A stretch of DNA of 64,000 bases from NCBI RefSeq assembly GCF_003925875.1, contig NZ_AP019309.1, positions 1,240,001 through 1,304,000 of the forward strand, in the 5' to 3' direction. Both the position numbers and the translations under genes were made by a program. The DNA is from Intestinibaculum porci. GTDB lineage: Bacteria; Bacillota_I; Bacilli_A; Erysipelotrichales; Coprobacillaceae. This document shows, one piece after another, positions 7,810 to 16,402 of the stretch; position 1 is the first letter of the stretch; the number at the start of each line of letters is the position of its first letter. The notes beneath the pieces are model-generated. The model saw nothing but the letters and a program-made list of their open reading frames with translations, was not told the origin of the DNA and ran no database searches.

Positions 7810-9105
7810 GTGGACCCGAATCAAGTCGTAATGATTGTAACCTTTATTATATTAATTAGTCTTTCCGCATTTTTCTCTGCGTCAGAGACTGCGTTTATGA
7901 GTGTTTCTCATATCCGTATTAAGACCTTAGCGGAAGAAGAAGGGAACAAGCGTGCGCAGATTGTACAAAAACTGCTTGACCATAATGAACGTGTCCTTTC
8001 ATCGATTTTAGTAGGTAATAACTTAGTCAATATTGGCGCTTCTTCATTAACAACGTCATTTGTCATTTCCATCTTTGGTAATGAAGGTATTGGTGTCGCT
8101 TTAGCGACAGGCTTTGTAACACTCATGATTTTAATCTTTGGGGAAATTACCCCAAAAACCATTGCTACAAGAAATGCAGAAAGTATTGTTTTATCCTTTG
8201 CCCGCATTATCCAGTTTATTAATTTCATCTTAACTCCTATCGATGTTATTTTAGGTGCCTTCACTCATTTATTAATGAAACTGATGGGCGATCATGGGGA
8301 ACAGGGACCAACGATGACCCAGGAAGATTTAAAGACGATTGTCAATGTCTCTCATGAAGAAGGCGTCCTAGAAGACGAAGAAAAAGAGATGTTACATAAT
8401 GTGTTTGAATTCAGTGATACGGAAATCAAAGAGATTATGACTCCACGTATCCATGTGGCGGATATTGATGATGCGATTACTTATGAAGAACTGATTGCAT
8501 TCTTAAAGGAATATCAGTTCTCCCGTATCCCAGTGCATAAAGAAGATGATACGGATGATATTATCGGAGTCTTAAATATTAAAGACTTAGTTGTCTCACA
8601 AGTGGATCCTGACAATTTTGATGTCAAGAATTATATGCGTCCAGCTTACTTTGTATATGAATTTAATCAGGTGTCTGATGTCTTTGAAAAGATGCGTAAT
8701 GATCATATTTCATTAGCGGTGGTTTTAGATGAATATGGCGTGATGAGCGGCATTGTTTCATTAGAAGATATCGTTGAAGAAATCGTTGGGGAAATTGATG
8801 ATGAATTCGATGAAGAAGAACCTGATGTTATTGAATTAGCGAACCATGAGTTCTTATTAGATGGCACAATGGATATTGATGAAGTCAATGATGAATGTGG
8901 GACAAACTTTGAATCAGAAGACTTTGAATCGATTGGCGGCCTGGTTTTAGGGGCGGTGAATGGTTCACCGATTTTACACCAGCAGGTAGCTATTGATAAT
9001 TGTATTTTTACGATTGAGAAGATTGATAAAAACCGTATTGAACAGTTAAAACTGACAATTGTGAATAAAGATGAAGAGGATGATCAAGAAAAACACGATG
9101 ACTAG
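7810..9105 (+). CDS. CNNM/CorC-HlyC-family membrane protein with CBS pair
   Basis: 431 aa if translation starts at GTG 7810, which gives the family-typical start VDPNQVVMIVTFIILISLSA. The frame stays open back to ATG 7747, but that would add 21 untypical residues. AAGGAG at 7792-7797 is rather far (12 bases) from the GTG, so the start is uncertain. An N-terminal DUF21/CNNM region with about four membrane segments (SAFFSASETAFMS) is followed by a CBS-domain pair from about residue 200 (IMTPRIHVADID; VVLDEYGVMSGIVSLEDI) and a CorC/HlyC C-terminal domain. Family members influence Mg/Co efflux or membrane integrity; direct transport is debated. Confidence 0.85.
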   Translation: MDPNQVVMIVTFIILISLSAFFSASETAFMSVSHIRIKTLAEEEGNKRAQIVQKLLDHNERVLSSILVGNNLVNIGASSLTTSFVISIFGNEGIGVALATGFVTLMILIFGEITPKTIATRNAESIVLSFARIIQFINFILTPIDVILGAFTHLLMKLMGDHGEQGPTMTQEDLKTIVNVSHEEGVLEDEEKEMLHNVFEFSDTEIKEIMTPRIHVADIDDAITYEELIAFLKEYQFSRIPVHKEDDTDDIIGVLNIKDLVVSQVDPDNFDVKNYMRPAYFVYEFNQVSDVFEKMRNDHISLAVVLDEYGVMSGIVSLEDIVEEIVGEIDDEFDEEEPDVIELANHEFLLDGTMDIDEVNDECGTNFESEDFESIGGLVLGAVNGSPILHQQVAIDNCIFTIEKIDKNRIEQLKLTIVNKDEEDDQEKHDD

Positions 9106-9117
9106 TGTTTTTCTTTT
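9086..9117 (+). terminator. Terminator overlapping the end of the CorC-like gene
   Basis: AAGAAAAACAC (9086-9096) pairs with GTGTTTTTCTT (9105-9115), followed by more T. The stop codon lies in the loop. Confidence 0.7.
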
Positions 9118-9142
9118 CATCTTTTAGGAAAGGAGAGCGTTT

Positions 9143-9961
9143 ATGGAGAAGGTCAAGAGCATTACTTCATTTATTTATAAGGTGTATAACCAATATCGTA
9201 AATATGTTCCTGGCTATGCCAGTGCGGCGCTGTCCTTTTATTTATTAATCCTGATTGTTCCCGCTACCTCGATTTTAGCCATGTTTTCCAATTTCTTTCA
9301 TATTGATCTGAACTTATTAGAGAAATTACTGGAAACGTATGTGCAGCCGGAATATTCCAAGATGATTGTCAATGTCCTTAATGGTCATAGTGCTTCGATT
9401 TCCTCAATTGTCATCTTAGGCTTTTCTCTTTATGCGGTTTCCCGCGGGGTGGGGAATATTTATATTATTTCCAAAGATTTATTTAAAACCCCTCATGGCA
9501 AAGAAGAAACCTTACTGGATTACTTTAAATATGTTTTTAAAGTGACGGTCCTGCTATTACTTTCGATGATGACTGTGGTATTCTTATTAGTGTCAGGACC
9601 TATTTCAAGAATCTTTAATCGCCTTTATGGAATTGCCATCTTACAGTATATTATTATGTACTGGCTGTTAGTGCTATTTTTCTTAGGCGTCTATATGATT
9701 GTCCCAAAAGCGCATATTACCTTCCAGGAAGCTTATCCTGGAGCGATTGTTGGCTCAAGCGGGATTGTCATCTTTTATATCTTTTTCAAAATCTACATGC
9801 ATTTTGCCAACTATGAAAACGTCTATGGTCCGTTAGCTTCATTAGTGTTATTACTGTTTGTCTTTAACTGGTCGAGTGAAGTATTCTACATTGGCATGTA
9901 TGTCACCCATATTCAATACATAAGGAGACTTAAACATGAAAAATCAAACCGTCACAATTAA
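9143..9961 (+). CDS. YihY/UPF0761-family inner membrane protein
   Basis: 272 aa with about six hydrophobic segments and the family landmarks YASAALSFYLLILIVPATS near residues 25-43 and FNWSSEVFYIGMYVTHI near the C-terminus. The family was once mislabelled ribonuclease BN; its role is unknown, with proposals in envelope function. AGGAGAG precedes ATG 9143. The last 26 bases overlap the next gene, which indicates an operon. Confidence 0.85.
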   Translation: MEKVKSITSFIYKVYNQYRKYVPGYASAALSFYLLILIVPATSILAMFSNFFHIDLNLLEKLLETYVQPEYSKMIVNVLNGHSASISSIVILGFSLYAVSRGVGNIYIISKDLFKTPHGKEETLLDYFKYVFKVTVLLLLSMMTVVFLLVSGPISRIFNRLYGIAILQYIIMYWLLVLFFLGVYMIVPKAHITFQEAYPGAIVGSSGIVIFYIFFKIYMHFANYENVYGPLASLVLLLFVFNWSSEVFYIGMYVTHIQYIRRLKHEKSNRHN

Positions 9962-11243
9962 AAAAATGGGGATCAATGGCGAAGGCATTGCCTATATTGA
10001 TTCCAAGATTGTCTTTATCAAAGGGGCCCTCACCGGCGAAGAAGTGCTTTGCGCGATCGATCGTAATGAACGTAATTATATGGTTGGTCATGTGGTAAAG
10101 ATTTTAAAGAAATCTTCTGCCCGCAGCCATGAGAAGAATCACGCTAAAGCGCAGTATGGCTATAGCTTATTCCATATGAACTATTTAGATCAGCTGCCTT
10201 ATAAAAAAGGATTAATCAAAGATGCCATCAGTAAATACACCAAATTTAATGTCGATGCCCTCAATGTGAAACCAGTCTTAGAAGCGAAGACGAGAGAAAA
10301 CTATCGTCAGTATGCTGGCTTCCCAATCATTTATCGTCATGGTCAGTTAGCGTTTGGGGAATTAGAAGGGGTTGAATCCTTCTTATCCGTTGATGATCTC
10401 TATCGCCTGCAGGATCACGGCATTAACCGTTTATTAAAGAAAGTGCAGGATATCTTAAACAAACATAAATGCAAAGACTATTACCCAAGAGTCAAAAAAG
10501 GCTTACGTTATGTTATGGTCCGCAAATTTGACGACGCTTATCAGTTAGTCTTTGTGACGGGGAAAGATGGCATCGCCAAAGAAGTTACCCAGGAGATTGC
10601 CGCATTGGATGAAGTGGCCTCTATTTATTATACGATCAATACCTCTAGTCACAGCAGTTTTAATGAAAAAGGCTTTAAACGAATCTATGGCAATAACCGC
10701 ATGACATATCACTATGATGATCGTGATTTCTTATTCTCAGTGAAAACGCCGATGGTGATCAATCCAGAAATGGAAGAAGCTTACTATGATGTCGTGAAAT
10801 CATTAATTCCAGAAGAGGCGGAAGTCTTATCTGTTTATCCCCGTTATGGTTTATTAGAAATGTCTTTACCAAATACTGTCAGAGCTTTAGAAGGGGATAT
10901 GAACTGCGTCGATGATGCTCGTTTAAACGCTGATCGTTTGAAAGAGACAAATAAGAAGTTTAAGTTAGGAGATGTCGATGAAGAGATCACCCATTTCTGT
11001 AAGAAACATCATTATGATGTCGCTTTATTACAGCTTTTTAATGATGAAATGTCTGAAGAAATTGCCAAATCCATTATCTTATCAAAGATTCCAGAAGTCA
11101 TTATTACGGCCAAAAATATGTCTACTTTAGGTGAAGCGATCGCTGCCCTGCAGGCGCGTTATACGATTGCTTATGTCAGCGGGGTAGATATGGATCCGAA
11201 TACCCCATTAGTGACCGGTATTGTAAAGATGGTGCGTCTCTAA
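9936..11243 (+). CDS. TrmA/RlmD-like protein with TRAM domain, catalytic motifs degenerate
   Basis: 435 aa. Residues 1-60 are a TRAM RNA-binding domain (VTIKKMGINGEGIAY; FIKGALTGE), followed by a region collinear with RlmD/RlmCD uracil-5 methyltransferases. The key residues of that family are not seen: no N-terminal CxxxxxCGGC iron-sulfur cysteines; the SAM loop DLYCGxGxF reads VYPRYGLLEMSL; the DPPRxG motif reads LLQLFNDEMSEE; the catalytic YVSCNPxTLxRD reads IITAKNMSTLGEA. I infer an RNA-binding pseudoenzyme or a repurposed protein. No frameshift is present, so it is maintained. It overlaps the YihY-like gene by 26 bases and precedes rmuC by one base. Confidence 0.7.
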   Translation: MKNQTVTIKKMGINGEGIAYIDSKIVFIKGALTGEEVLCAIDRNERNYMVGHVVKILKKSSARSHEKNHAKAQYGYSLFHMNYLDQLPYKKGLIKDAISKYTKFNVDALNVKPVLEAKTRENYRQYAGFPIIYRHGQLAFGELEGVESFLSVDDLYRLQDHGINRLLKKVQDILNKHKCKDYYPRVKKGLRYVMVRKFDDAYQLVFVTGKDGIAKEVTQEIAALDEVASIYYTINTSSHSSFNEKGFKRIYGNNRMTYHYDDRDFLFSVKTPMVINPEMEEAYYDVVKSLIPEEAEVLSVYPRYGLLEMSLPNTVRALEGDMNCVDDARLNADRLKETNKKFKLGDVDEEITHFCKKHHYDVALLQLFNDEMSEEIAKSIILSKIPEVIITAKNMSTLGEAIAALQARYTIAYVSGVDMDPNTPLVTGIVKMVRL

Positions 11244-11244
11244 G

Positions 11245-12195
11245 ATGATGTACTTTCTCTTATTTGCTTTGATCATTGCCTGTGTGCTCATTATCTTTAT
11301 GCTTTATACGATCTTACAAAAGATGAATGATGGTCATCGCTTTGATCGTTTAGAGCAAGGGTTACTTAATAACCGTCATGAATTAGTTGAAAATAAAGCG
11401 GTGGGTTCATCGCTTTCGAAAAACTATGAAATGATGTTAAAAGAGTTAATGAAGACCAAAGAATCCTTAGCAGTGAATGCTAATCAGCTGCAGGATATCA
11501 GTCATAATATTCATGATATGAATGCTATTATGGTCAATACCAAAAAGCGTGGGAACTTTGGGGAATATCAGCTGTATTACTTATTATCGATGTACTTAGG
11601 GGAAAATGAAGTCATTTATGAAAAGCAGTATCATTTATCTAATGGTAAGATTGGGGATGCGGCTTTGCACTTGCCTGGCTCTTCTTTAGTGATGATTATT
11701 GACTCTAAATTCCCTAGTGAAAACTATTTACGTTTAGTGGATGATCCCGAGGATATCCATGCAGTTAATGAATTTCGTCAGAATGTAAAGAAACATATCA
11801 AAGATATCAGTGAGAAATACATTCTCACTGGCATCACCAGTGAAGCAGCGATCATGTTTATTCCTAGTGAAGCGATCTATCTTTATATTTGTCAAAATGA
11901 GCCTTCTCTAATGGAAGAAGCCCATCGCGCCCATGTTCTGATGACATCACCATCTACTTTAATGGGTGTCTGTATGACCCTTGTGAATATTACGAAAGAT
12001 TATCAGCGTTCCCAAAATATTGAAAAGATTGAGAAACTGTTAATCGCGATGAAAGATGATAGTGAGCGGATGATGGAACGTTACAGCAAGGTGCAAAAAA
12101 GCAGCGCCACTTTACAAAAACAAATAGATGAGATGGGGATCTCGGTGGATAAAATTGATCATCGTATCCATCAGCTCTATGATGGGAAGGAGTAG
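11245..12195 (+). CDS. rmuC: DNA recombination protein RmuC
   Basis: 316 aa. An N-terminal membrane segment (MMYFLLFALIIACVLIIFML) is followed by a helical stretch and then the RmuC domain: RGNFGEYQLYYLLSMYL near residues 108-124, VMIIDSKFPSENY, MFIPSEAIYLYI, LMTSPSTLMGVC. RmuC has a nuclease-like fold and limits inversions at short repeats in E. coli. This copy is shorter than the E. coli protein, as is usual in Firmicutes. It begins one base after the TrmA-like gene, so it is the last gene of that operon. Confidence 0.9.
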   Translation: MMYFLLFALIIACVLIIFMLYTILQKMNDGHRFDRLEQGLLNNRHELVENKAVGSSLSKNYEMMLKELMKTKESLAVNANQLQDISHNIHDMNAIMVNTKKRGNFGEYQLYYLLSMYLGENEVIYEKQYHLSNGKIGDAALHLPGSSLVMIIDSKFPSENYLRLVDDPEDIHAVNEFRQNVKKHIKDISEKYILTGITSEAAIMFIPSEAIYLYICQNEPSLMEEAHRAHVLMTSPSTLMGVCMTLVNITKDYQRSQNIEKIEKLLIAMKDDSERMMERYSKVQKSSATLQKQIDEMGISVDKIDHRIHQLYDGKE

Positions 12196-12212
12196 AAATA
12201 CTCCTTCTTTTT
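12187..12212 (+). terminator. Terminator after rmuC
   Basis: AAGGAGTA (12187-12194), GAAA loop, TACTCCTT (12199-12206), then a T tract. The rmuC stop codon lies in the stem-loop. Confidence 0.9.
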
Positions 12213-12460
12213 GGTATTACAGCAATGATCTTTTTGATTTTTTAAATGTCTATGAGATGTAATGAATTTACATGAGATTTATATTCATGAAATAGATATA
12301 TCATGAAATAATATTAAAATGTTAAAAGTATGTCAAATATATTTTATTATTGTATTAATAATGAATTTTTCCTTATTTTGAAAATTCATAAAATATTCAC
12401 AAATCAAAAAAGAGGCGATTCGTTCAATATAAATATTACTTTGTGAAAGAAATGCCATAT

Positions 12461-12489
12461 TTGTCTATTGCCTTATTTTCACATATAAT
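12461..12489 (+). promoter_or_regulatory. Promoter of the GH32 gene
   Basis: -35 TTGTCT (12461-12466), 17-base spacer, -10 TATAAT (12484-12489). The 12213-12460 stretch upstream is AT-rich without an ORF. It holds a long-range dyad TTCACAAA (12396-12403) / TTTGTGAA (12440-12447) that could be a sugar-regulator operator. Confidence 0.65.
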
Positions 12490-12513
12490 GGCACAAACAA
12501 ATGAGGTGATAAA

Positions 12514-13965
12514 ATGAAAGAATGGACAAGAGAGGAACGTTATCGTGTTCTCAAAAACAAAAGTGAATTGAACCATCTTTATGAAATAAATACCAGTTCC
12601 GTCTATCGTCAGGATTACCATATCCAGCCGATTACCGGGTTATCCAATGATCCCAACGGCTTTATTTATGCCCAGGGAAAATGGCACCTGTTTTATCAGT
12701 GGTGTCCATGGGGGCCAGTCCATGGCTTAAAGTACTGGTACCATGTGACATCCGAGGATTTGGTCCATTGGACCAATGAAGGCATCGGTTTAGCGCCGGA
12801 TACACTTTTTGACAACAAAGGCTGCTATAGCGGCAGTGCCATTGCAATTGATGATGAGGTCTATTTCTATTATACCGGGAACCATCGTAATGAAGATTGG
12901 GAGCGTACCGCTTATACCTGCGTCGCCAAACTAGAAGACGATGGCTCGTTAACGAAAAAAGCCACGCCGTTATTTGCGCCAAGAGAGGACTATTCAGAGC
13001 ATCAGCGTGATCCGATGGTTATCTACAACAAAGCGTTAAAACGTTACTTTATTTTCATTGGTGCACGTTCGCAAGATGAACGCGGCTGCGCGCTTGTGTA
13101 TACTTCGGAAAAACCATTAGAGGGGTGGTCTTTCGCTGGAGAGTTACACGTTGTCGGTTATGAACATTTCGGCGGTATGTGGGAATGTCCATGTATTACG
13201 AATATCGATGGCAAAGATATTCTGATCTTCTCGCCACAGTTTACTAAACTGCCAGGACGTGGTGATTGTACGAACCATAATGTTTACATTGTTGGACATA
13301 TGGATTATGAAACCTTAACCTTTACGCCAGAATCCCATTTCCGCTATTTGGATTATGGCTTTGATTTCTATGCCGCCCAGACGGCTGCCAATGCCTCCCA
13401 TCATCCGGTGATGATCGCCTGGATGGGTTTACCTGATAACCATTATCCAAGTGAAAAAGATGAATGGGAAGGTGCGATGACGCTGCCAAGACGTATCAGC
13501 GTTGAAGGGGACCGCTTAATTCAAACCCCGGTAAAAGCAATTGAAAACTTACGCACGCAAACGTTAGCAGATAACGGCCATATGTCAGGCGCGATGGAAA
13601 TGGACGTTACCTTTACGGGCGGCGATGTAGCCATTAACTTATTTACGAAACCTAATGGCTATGATGGCTTAACGATCGAATACGATGCGATGTATCGGAT
13701 GATTACGGTCAATAAAGCGCATATGGATCAGCGTTTTAATACTGAAGTCTTTGAAAAACTCGATATTCCGCTTGATGAAGACTTAATGAATATGCGTATC
13801 TTTATTGATCATTCGTCAGTAGAATTATTTATCAATGATGGTCGTTATACTTTTACCGCTCATGTTTATCCTACCATTCGGGAAAACCGCTATACCCATA
13901 CTGATAACATGGATCTGACCATCTATGCTTTAGGAAAGTCTGTTGATGAAAGCTTTATTTTATAA
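12514..13965 (+). CDS. GH32 sucrose-6-phosphate hydrolase / invertase-type enzyme
   Basis: 483 aa. It has the three GH32 acidic signatures: LSNDPNGF near residues 46-53 (Asp nucleophile), QRDPMVI near 167 (transition-state Asp) and MWECPC near 224 (acid/base Glu). A beta-sandwich C-terminal domain follows (IFIDHSSVELFINDG). It hydrolyses beta-fructosyl bonds in sucrose or sucrose-6-phosphate, in the cytosol as no signal peptide is visible. It stands alone here without a PTS transporter or regulator, so the phosphorylated substrate is only likely. AGGTGA precedes ATG 12514. Confidence 0.88.
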   Translation: MKEWTREERYRVLKNKSELNHLYEINTSSVYRQDYHIQPITGLSNDPNGFIYAQGKWHLFYQWCPWGPVHGLKYWYHVTSEDLVHWTNEGIGLAPDTLFDNKGCYSGSAIAIDDEVYFYYTGNHRNEDWERTAYTCVAKLEDDGSLTKKATPLFAPREDYSEHQRDPMVIYNKALKRYFIFIGARSQDERGCALVYTSEKPLEGWSFAGELHVVGYEHFGGMWECPCITNIDGKDILIFSPQFTKLPGRGDCTNHNVYIVGHMDYETLTFTPESHFRYLDYGFDFYAAQTAANASHHPVMIAWMGLPDNHYPSEKDEWEGAMTLPRRISVEGDRLIQTPVKAIENLRTQTLADNGHMSGAMEMDVTFTGGDVAINLFTKPNGYDGLTIEYDAMYRMITVNKAHMDQRFNTEVFEKLDIPLDEDLMNMRIFIDHSSVELFINDGRYTFTAHVYPTIRENRYTHTDNMDLTIYALGKSVDESFIL

Positions 13966-13968
13966 ATG

Positions 13969-13996
13969 AATTTTGTATTAACATAAATACAAAATT
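13969..13996 (+). terminator. AT-rich hairpin after the GH32 gene
   Basis: Perfect 11-bp arms AATTTTGTATT (13969-13979) and AATACAAAATT (13986-13996) with a 6-base loop. It is low in GC and lacks a clear T tract, so it is a weak terminator or an mRNA-end stabiliser. Confidence 0.45.
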
Positions 13997-14061
13997 GGTA
14001 TACCTTTCAAAGAATGTTTGTGCTAAAATAAACTTGTAATCAAATCCATACAGATTATGTT

Positions 14062-14138
14062 AAAAGAGTATTAAAGCTTGTCACTATACAATACCTACTG
14101 ATTTCTCGACCTTCAGTGACAAGAGTATACTCTTTTTT
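14062..14138 (+). ncRNA. Structured element, candidate small RNA or leaderless terminator
   Basis: A two-tier hairpin: AAAAGAGTA (14062-14070) with TACTCTTTT (14128-14136), and inside it CTTGTCACT (14077-14085) with AGTGACAAG (14115-14123), ending in a T6 run. A possible -10 TAAAAT at 14024-14029 would start a transcript of roughly 100 nt. No gene follows on this strand. It could be a small RNA or just an elaborate terminator for the GH32 transcript; the sequence matches no RNA family I recognise. Confidence 0.4.
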
Positions 14139-14151
14139 CATATATATAAAA

Positions 14152-14171
14152 AGAAGCGACTATTCGCTTCT
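14152..14171 (-). terminator. Terminator after the HD-domain gene (minus strand)
   Basis: AGAAGCGA (14152-14159) and TCGCTTCT (14164-14171), loop of 4, with an A-rich flank that reads as T on the minus strand. Confidence 0.8.
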
Positions 14172-14613
14172 AAAGGTGGATGCTTTGATAACGTTTTTGG
14201 GCCGGCTCTTTGAGGATTTCACCTTGTAAGACATGCGATAAAACATCAGCATCTTTGATTAATTCACTATAGGCATCATCTTCGCGCTCTTTATGAGAAT
14301 GATTGGCGATCGCTGCGGTGATGATAGATATTTCCTCTTCGGTAAATAAACCGCTTTGCATGAGAAAGTCTTTTGCGATCATGCTTGAGCGCGCCGCATG
14401 ATTGAAATCATTACAATCTAAAGGAATGGAAAGATCATGTAAGACACCAATGATCGCTGACAGCTCTAAATTGAGCTGTCTTTTTTGCGCTAAAAGGATA
14501 CATAATGTTTCTACCTGAAACATATGTTCCAGCATTTGTCTTTTATAAAAGCCATGGGCTTTCTCTTCTAAACATTTAAGGGCTAGATCGCGGATTTCGA
14601 AATAACGGTTCAT
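14170..14613 (-). CDS. HD-superfamily phosphohydrolase-like protein
   Basis: 147 aa. It has the ordered metal ligands of an HD domain: His in MLEHMFQVE (about residue 29), HD in GVLHDLSIP (about 58-59), His pair in IANHSHKE (about 109-111) and Asp in IKDADVLSH. Such proteins hydrolyse phosphoesters, often nucleotides; the substrate is not predictable. It overlaps the upstream RNA methyltransferase gene by 4 bases, so the two form an operon. Confidence 0.75.
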   Translation of the reverse strand: MNRYFEIRDLALKCLEEKAHGFYKRQMLEHMFQVETLCILLAQKRQLNLELSAIIGVLHDLSIPLDCNDFNHAARSSMIAKDFLMQSGLFTEEEISIITAAIANHSHKEREDDAYSELIKDADVLSHVLQGEILKEPAQKRYQSIHL

Positions 14614-15926
14614 GAGCGTCTTAATCCTTTCGGGAAGAGATTTTTTACGGCATTGGATTCCTTATAGAAGGAAAGCGGGTAGCCGTCGACAAAGATGACG
14701 CCATAGCCTTTAGACCCGATCGCTTCTAACGTTTCACCGCGGATATACGCCGCCACTTCGTTTGAGTCTTCTGGGAAGTCATAGCAGCGTTTGACATCTT
14801 CTTTACGCAGCGTTAAGGCTAAAGAATAACTTGGAATAAAGTAATTCTTCCGGCTTTCACCTAAATAGAGGCCATTACGTAAAATACGGATCTTTCCTAA
14901 ATCTGGGAACTGTCTTTTTAAAGCATAGACATGACCTTTGTTTTCGTAAAGCAGCTTTGGCACTTTGATGTTAAGGTTTTCCTTATAGAAGTTTTGCACA
15001 TTTTTTAAAGCTTCCGGGGAGATCTTTGGCTTCAGGACTTTAGGCTTCTTGATCGGGGTTTCCCCGCGTTTTGTTAATAAGGCCATAAACTGACCTTCAC
15101 CGGCAAAATGATGCGGATAACAGCGAATAGCTTCGTTCATATCAATCCCTGGCATTAAGCCATCACGATGGGGCAGCGTTTCTAAAGAAAAATCAAAATG
15201 ATCAAGAGCATATCGGACGATCTCTTCATTCTCTTCTAGAGAATACGTGCAGGTCGAGTAGATGATCTGTCCGCCTGGTTTTAATAAAGTATAAGCGGCC
15301 TCAATCAAACGCTTTTGAATCACGGCGCATTCATAAACTTTATCCGGCGACCAGGTTTTGCTGGCTTCTTCCGTTTTTCTTAACATCCCTTCACCAGAGC
15401 AAGGGGCATCTAAGATGATCTTGTCAAAAAAGCCATCTAAGACTCCAACAAAGCGCAGGGGATCCGTATTGGTGACAATCGTATTGTCAATGCCAAAACG
15501 TTCAATGTTCTCACTTAAAATCTTCGCTCTTGAAGCAGAGATATCATTAGCGATCAGTAAGCCATCAGGGCCTAAACGATTGGCGATCCGACACGATTTC
15601 CCGCCGGGAGCAGCGCACATATCTAAGACATAGTCATCTTCTTTAATATCAATCATATTAGCGACTAACATCGCACTTGGTTCCTGAATGTAATAAAGGC
15701 CACAAAGGAAGTAAGGCGACTTACCAGGGCTATAAGCTTCATCATCATAAAGATAACCGCCAGTCACTAAAGGGTGAGGTTTAATATGTTTATGATCTAA
15801 GGCTTTGTAGCCATCTTTATTTGTGTTGAGATAAAGACCTTTCACTTCTTTTTCCGACAAAGCCTCAATAAAAGGCTCATAATCATCCTGAAGCAGGTCT
15901 TTCATGCGTGTATAAAATTTGTCCAT
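14610..15926 (-). CDS. rRNA (cytosine-C5)-methyltransferase, RsmF/NOL1-NOP2-Sun type
   Basis: 438 aa from ATG 15926. The frame is open to 15962, but a TATAAT-like -10 lies inside that extension and GGTG precedes the later ATG, giving start MDKFYTRMKDLL. It has a Rossmann SAM site VLDMCAAPGGKSCRIA near residues 105-120, motif IV DAPCSGEGMLRK with its cysteine, and motif VI IYSTCTYSLEENE with the catalytic cysteine. The C-terminal RsmF-like RNA-binding part reaches the end. Expected role: m5C methylation of 16S rRNA; the exact site cannot be read from sequence. Confidence 0.85.
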   Translation of the reverse strand: MDKFYTRMKDLLQDDYEPFIEALSEKEVKGLYLNTNKDGYKALDHKHIKPHPLVTGGYLYDDEAYSPGKSPYFLCGLYYIQEPSAMLVANMIDIKEDDYVLDMCAAPGGKSCRIANRLGPDGLLIANDISASRAKILSENIERFGIDNTIVTNTDPLRFVGVLDGFFDKIILDAPCSGEGMLRKTEEASKTWSPDKVYECAVIQKRLIEAAYTLLKPGGQIIYSTCTYSLEENEEIVRYALDHFDFSLETLPHRDGLMPGIDMNEAIRCYPHHFAGEGQFMALLTKRGETPIKKPKVLKPKISPEALKNVQNFYKENLNIKVPKLLYENKGHVYALKRQFPDLGKIRILRNGLYLGESRKNYFIPSYSLALTLRKEDVKRCYDFPEDSNEVAAYIRGETLEAIGSKGYGVIFVDGYPLSFYKESNAVKNLFPKGLRRS

Positions 15927-15963
15927 AATTTTCACCATTTCCATTATACATGATTCATTCAAT

Positions 15964-15991
15964 AAAAAAACTCTTTAGTTTCCTAAAGAGT
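15964..15991 (-). terminator. Terminator downstream of tRNA-Leu (minus strand)
   Basis: ACTCTTTAG (15970-15978) and CTAAAGAGT (15983-15991), loop of 4. The A7 run at 15964-15970 becomes a T tail on the minus strand. Confidence 0.85.
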
Positions 15992-16002
15992 CATTATCGA
16001 GA

Positions 16003-16089
16003 TGGTGCCCTGGGCCGGACTCGAACCGGCACGGGTTTGAAGCCGGCAGATTTTGAGTCTGCTGCGTCTACCAATTTCGCCACCAGGGC
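16003..16089 (-). tRNA. tRNA-Leu (anticodon CAA)
   Basis: 87 nt on the minus strand including an encoded CCA. Acceptor GCCCTGG pairs with CCAGGGC. The anticodon stem-loop is GCAGA-CTCAAAA-TCTGC, giving CAA for UUG codons. The T arm has GGTTCGAGTCC, and the extra length sits in the long variable arm typical of tRNA-Leu. Confidence 0.95.
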
Positions 16090-16107
16090 AGGCAACCTTG
16101 CTCGTCT

Positions 16108-16136
16108 ATTATATTATGCCTGCTTATAAATTGCAA
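16108..16136 (-). promoter_or_regulatory. Promoter of tRNA-Leu
   Basis: On the minus strand: -35 TTGCAA (16131-16136), 17-base spacer, -10 TATAAT (16108-16113), about 19 bases before the tRNA 5' end. Confidence 0.7.
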
Positions 16137-16181
16137 TAAAAAAATGCAATGAGTACAGACTTTTTAAAAGGAGAATCAAAG

Positions 16182-16204
16182 CGCACGAGAAATCGTGCGT
16201 TTTA
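16182..16204 (+). terminator. Orphan terminator-like hairpin
   Basis: CGCACGA (16182-16188), GAAA loop, TCGTGCG (16193-16199), then TTTTATT. No gene precedes it on the plus strand; only a stray AAAAGGAG lies before it. It could end a short untranslated RNA or mark a deleted gene. Nothing else is visible in 16205-16360 except AT-rich sequence. Confidence 0.5.
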
Positions 16205-16402
16205 TTGTAATATATATGTAATGAACGAATAATAAGTTACAAAAATAATGGAATATAGATATTTTCTATAATAACACATAATAAACATTATTGGTGTTTC
16301 GCACAAAACTGCAAAAATACTCTAAAAAAGCGAAAATTATTGTACATAATACTTGTATATGCGATATAATAATGATAAATGAACCAAGGGGAAAACGCCG
16401 CT

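Noticed and set aside
16003-16089. tRNA-Leu as attachment site of an integrated element
   Set aside because: No integrase lies nearby, no partial tRNA duplicate was noticed, and the flanking genes are ordinary chromosomal genes.
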